DNA of 64,000 bases from Acidobacteriota bacterium (lineage in GTDB: Bacteria; Acidobacteriota; UBA6911). Position numbers and translations under genes: made by a program. Positions within the stretch are counted from its first letter, which is position 1. Each line of letters begins with the position of its first letter. The stretch lies in assembly GCA_031271905.1 (NCBI GenBank), contig JAISUT010000014.1:1-64000 (forward strand), in the 5' to 3' direction. The notes under the pieces are model-generated. The model was not told where the DNA came from and did not search any database. It saw nothing but the letters and a program-made list of their open reading frames with translations. Below, piece by piece: positions 63,192-64,000 of this stretch.

Positions 63192-63252
63192 GGGAACCTC
63201 TAAAAACCTCGCAGACAAGGCGCAACGCAGCGCCGGGGTTTTCGAGGCTCCC
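63192..63252. repeat. Dispersed palindromic repeat, copy 4
   Basis: The left arm is GGGAACCTCTAAAAACC and the right arm is GGGGTTTTCGAGGCTCCC. The core CTCGCAGACAAGGCGCAACG is identical to copy 1. It lies directly after the DUF8021-like gene and could act as its terminator hairpin, although no T-run follows. Confidence 0.85.
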
Positions 63253-63373
63253 TGGAAAGACAAGGGGCGGTGCGCCGCCCCTTGTCTCGCCATCCCTCCC
63301 GCATAGTCCGCGCCGCATCACCGAAGCTCGATTTTGAGGCTGGGATCGGTCTCCCACGCATCCACGACCACGC

Positions 63374-64000
63374 TCAGGCAGCCCGGTTCCCTTTTCCTTC
63401 TCCGGCGGCCAGAACCGGCTCCAAGAGGTTTCGTGCGAGGAATCGAACCACGGGGACTGCGACCCCGTCGCCCGCCAGATGACAGGCGTCGTTGTAATTT
63501 TCCGGCAGGATGTAGCTGTCCGGCAATCCCATCAGCCGGGCGGCCTCCCGCGGCGAAAGGAGCCGCGACCGCACCGATTCGCCTTCGACGATTATCAGTA
63601 TTTGGCGGCTGGAGCCTCCGGCCGGGGTGCGCAGGCATCCGGCGATGCCGTCGAACCGGACTTCTACGCGCTGGACGCTCCTCCCCGCGACGTCTTTCCG
63701 CGTGCGCTTGTAGGCGCTTCCGACCATGCGCCCCCCGGCAAGCATGGCCGTTTTCACTTTGAGGCGGTTCGCCGCGCTCATCATCGACAACAAGCGCCGG
63801 GTTTCCGCCGACGTATGCCAAGCGACCCCTTGCGGGACTTGGTCGACGAGTTCGGAGAAAACCGACTGTCGTTCCGGCGGCGCCGGAAGCGTCCACCATA
63901 TCCAGTTTTTTTGCGACCGGCGCGACAGTTGTCCGAAAACAGCCGCAAGGCGGGCCGGGTGCCATCGCCCGTCCGGTTGGGGCGACATCAATCCCGGCGG
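63374..64000 (-). CDS. C5-cytosine DNA methyltransferase, C-terminal part (runs off the window)
   Basis: The frame is open to the right edge and ends at 63374. The visible 209 residues include the target-recognition region and the conserved C-terminal motifs: FDGIAGCLRTPAGGSSRQ, SRLLSPREAARLMGLPD (motif IX type) and HLAGDGVAVPVVRFLARNLL (motif X type). These fit Dcm-like enzymes that methylate cytosine at C5. The catalytic PCQ motif would lie upstream, beyond 64000. The in-frame TTG at 63991 is not credible as the true start. Confidence 0.8.
   Translation of the reverse strand, partial: PPGLMSPQPDGRWHPARLAAVFGQLSRRSQKNWIWWTLPAPPERQSVFSELVDQVPQGVAWHTSAETRRLLSMMSAANRLKVKTAMLAGGRMVGSAYKRTRKDVAGRSVQRVEVRFDGIAGCLRTPAGGSSRQILIIVEGESVRSRLLSPREAARLMGLPDSYILPENYNDACHLAGDGVAVPVVRFLARNLLEPVLAAGEGKGNRAA

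Noticed and set aside
63432-63460. GGTTCGATTC on the minus strand, resembling a tRNA T-loop
   Set aside because: It lies inside the methyltransferase reading frame (VVRFLA) and no acceptor stem, anticodon arm or D-arm could be built around it.

Overview
The window comes from a high-GC, double-membrane, flagellated bacterium. Evidence for an outer membrane is a DUF5916-type beta-barrel protein and several lipoprotein or Sec signal peptides. Motility is shown by fliD-fliS and a full chemotaxis operon. The respiratory genes (EtfBA, ETF-quinone oxidoreductase, MenA) point to menaquinone. Secreted M13 and M16 peptidases, a GH3 glycosidase, NamZ, glucuronate isomerase and a carboxylesterase suggest a heterotroph living on polymers and cell debris. 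No rRNA, tRNA or CRISPR array was seen and I do not assign a phylum.

Layout. 1-93 is the tail of an XRE/HigA-like antitoxin. 499-5546 holds divergent M16 and M13 metallopeptidases. 5847-6383 is a HEAT-like protein. 6757-11527 is an electron-transfer block: etfB, ferredoxin-fused etfA, ETF-QO, then menA. 11810-16340 has a cupin and a GH3/uxaC pair. 16576-19959 pairs a BchE-like B12 radical SAM protein with an ABC exporter. 20106-22541 is fliD-fliS-chaperone. 22762-28621 has the barrel protein, GDPD, MiaB and AmrS. 28764-40439 is one seven-gene chemotaxis/signalling operon. 40723-47142 has bioB, a GNAT, namZ, a VOC protein, a Na+/solute symporter and a DUF47 protein. 47.2-47.5 kb is an AT-rich spacer with three DnaA boxes. 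lexA and a UPF0182 membrane protein follow. 51.5-53.75 kb is a lower-GC island of small, overlapping, mostly unrecognised genes that looks virus-derived. 53.8-61.8 kb carries a MASE1-GGDEF cyclase, a DnaC-like ATPase, a DegS-like protease, a solute-binding protein, a carboxylesterase and ftsY. The window ends with a secreted DUF8021-like protein and the C-terminal part of a C5-cytosine methyltransferase.

How the genes work together. EtfBA can collect electrons from flavin dehydrogenases and pass them through ETF-QO to menaquinone, whose prenylation step is MenA. GH3 and UxaC fit uptake and use of plant-type sugars and uronates. CheA-CheW-MCP-CheB-CheR form a signalling core co-transcribed with an HD-GYP regulator and an EvgS-like hybrid kinase, so motility, c-di-GMP and nutrient sensing probably share one output.

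The most notable non-coding signals are a dispersed palindromic repeat of about 55-63 bp with four clear copies, the DnaA-box cluster inside a 10-bp inverted repeat, a 15-bp tandem repeat upstream of ftsY, and the virus-like island.
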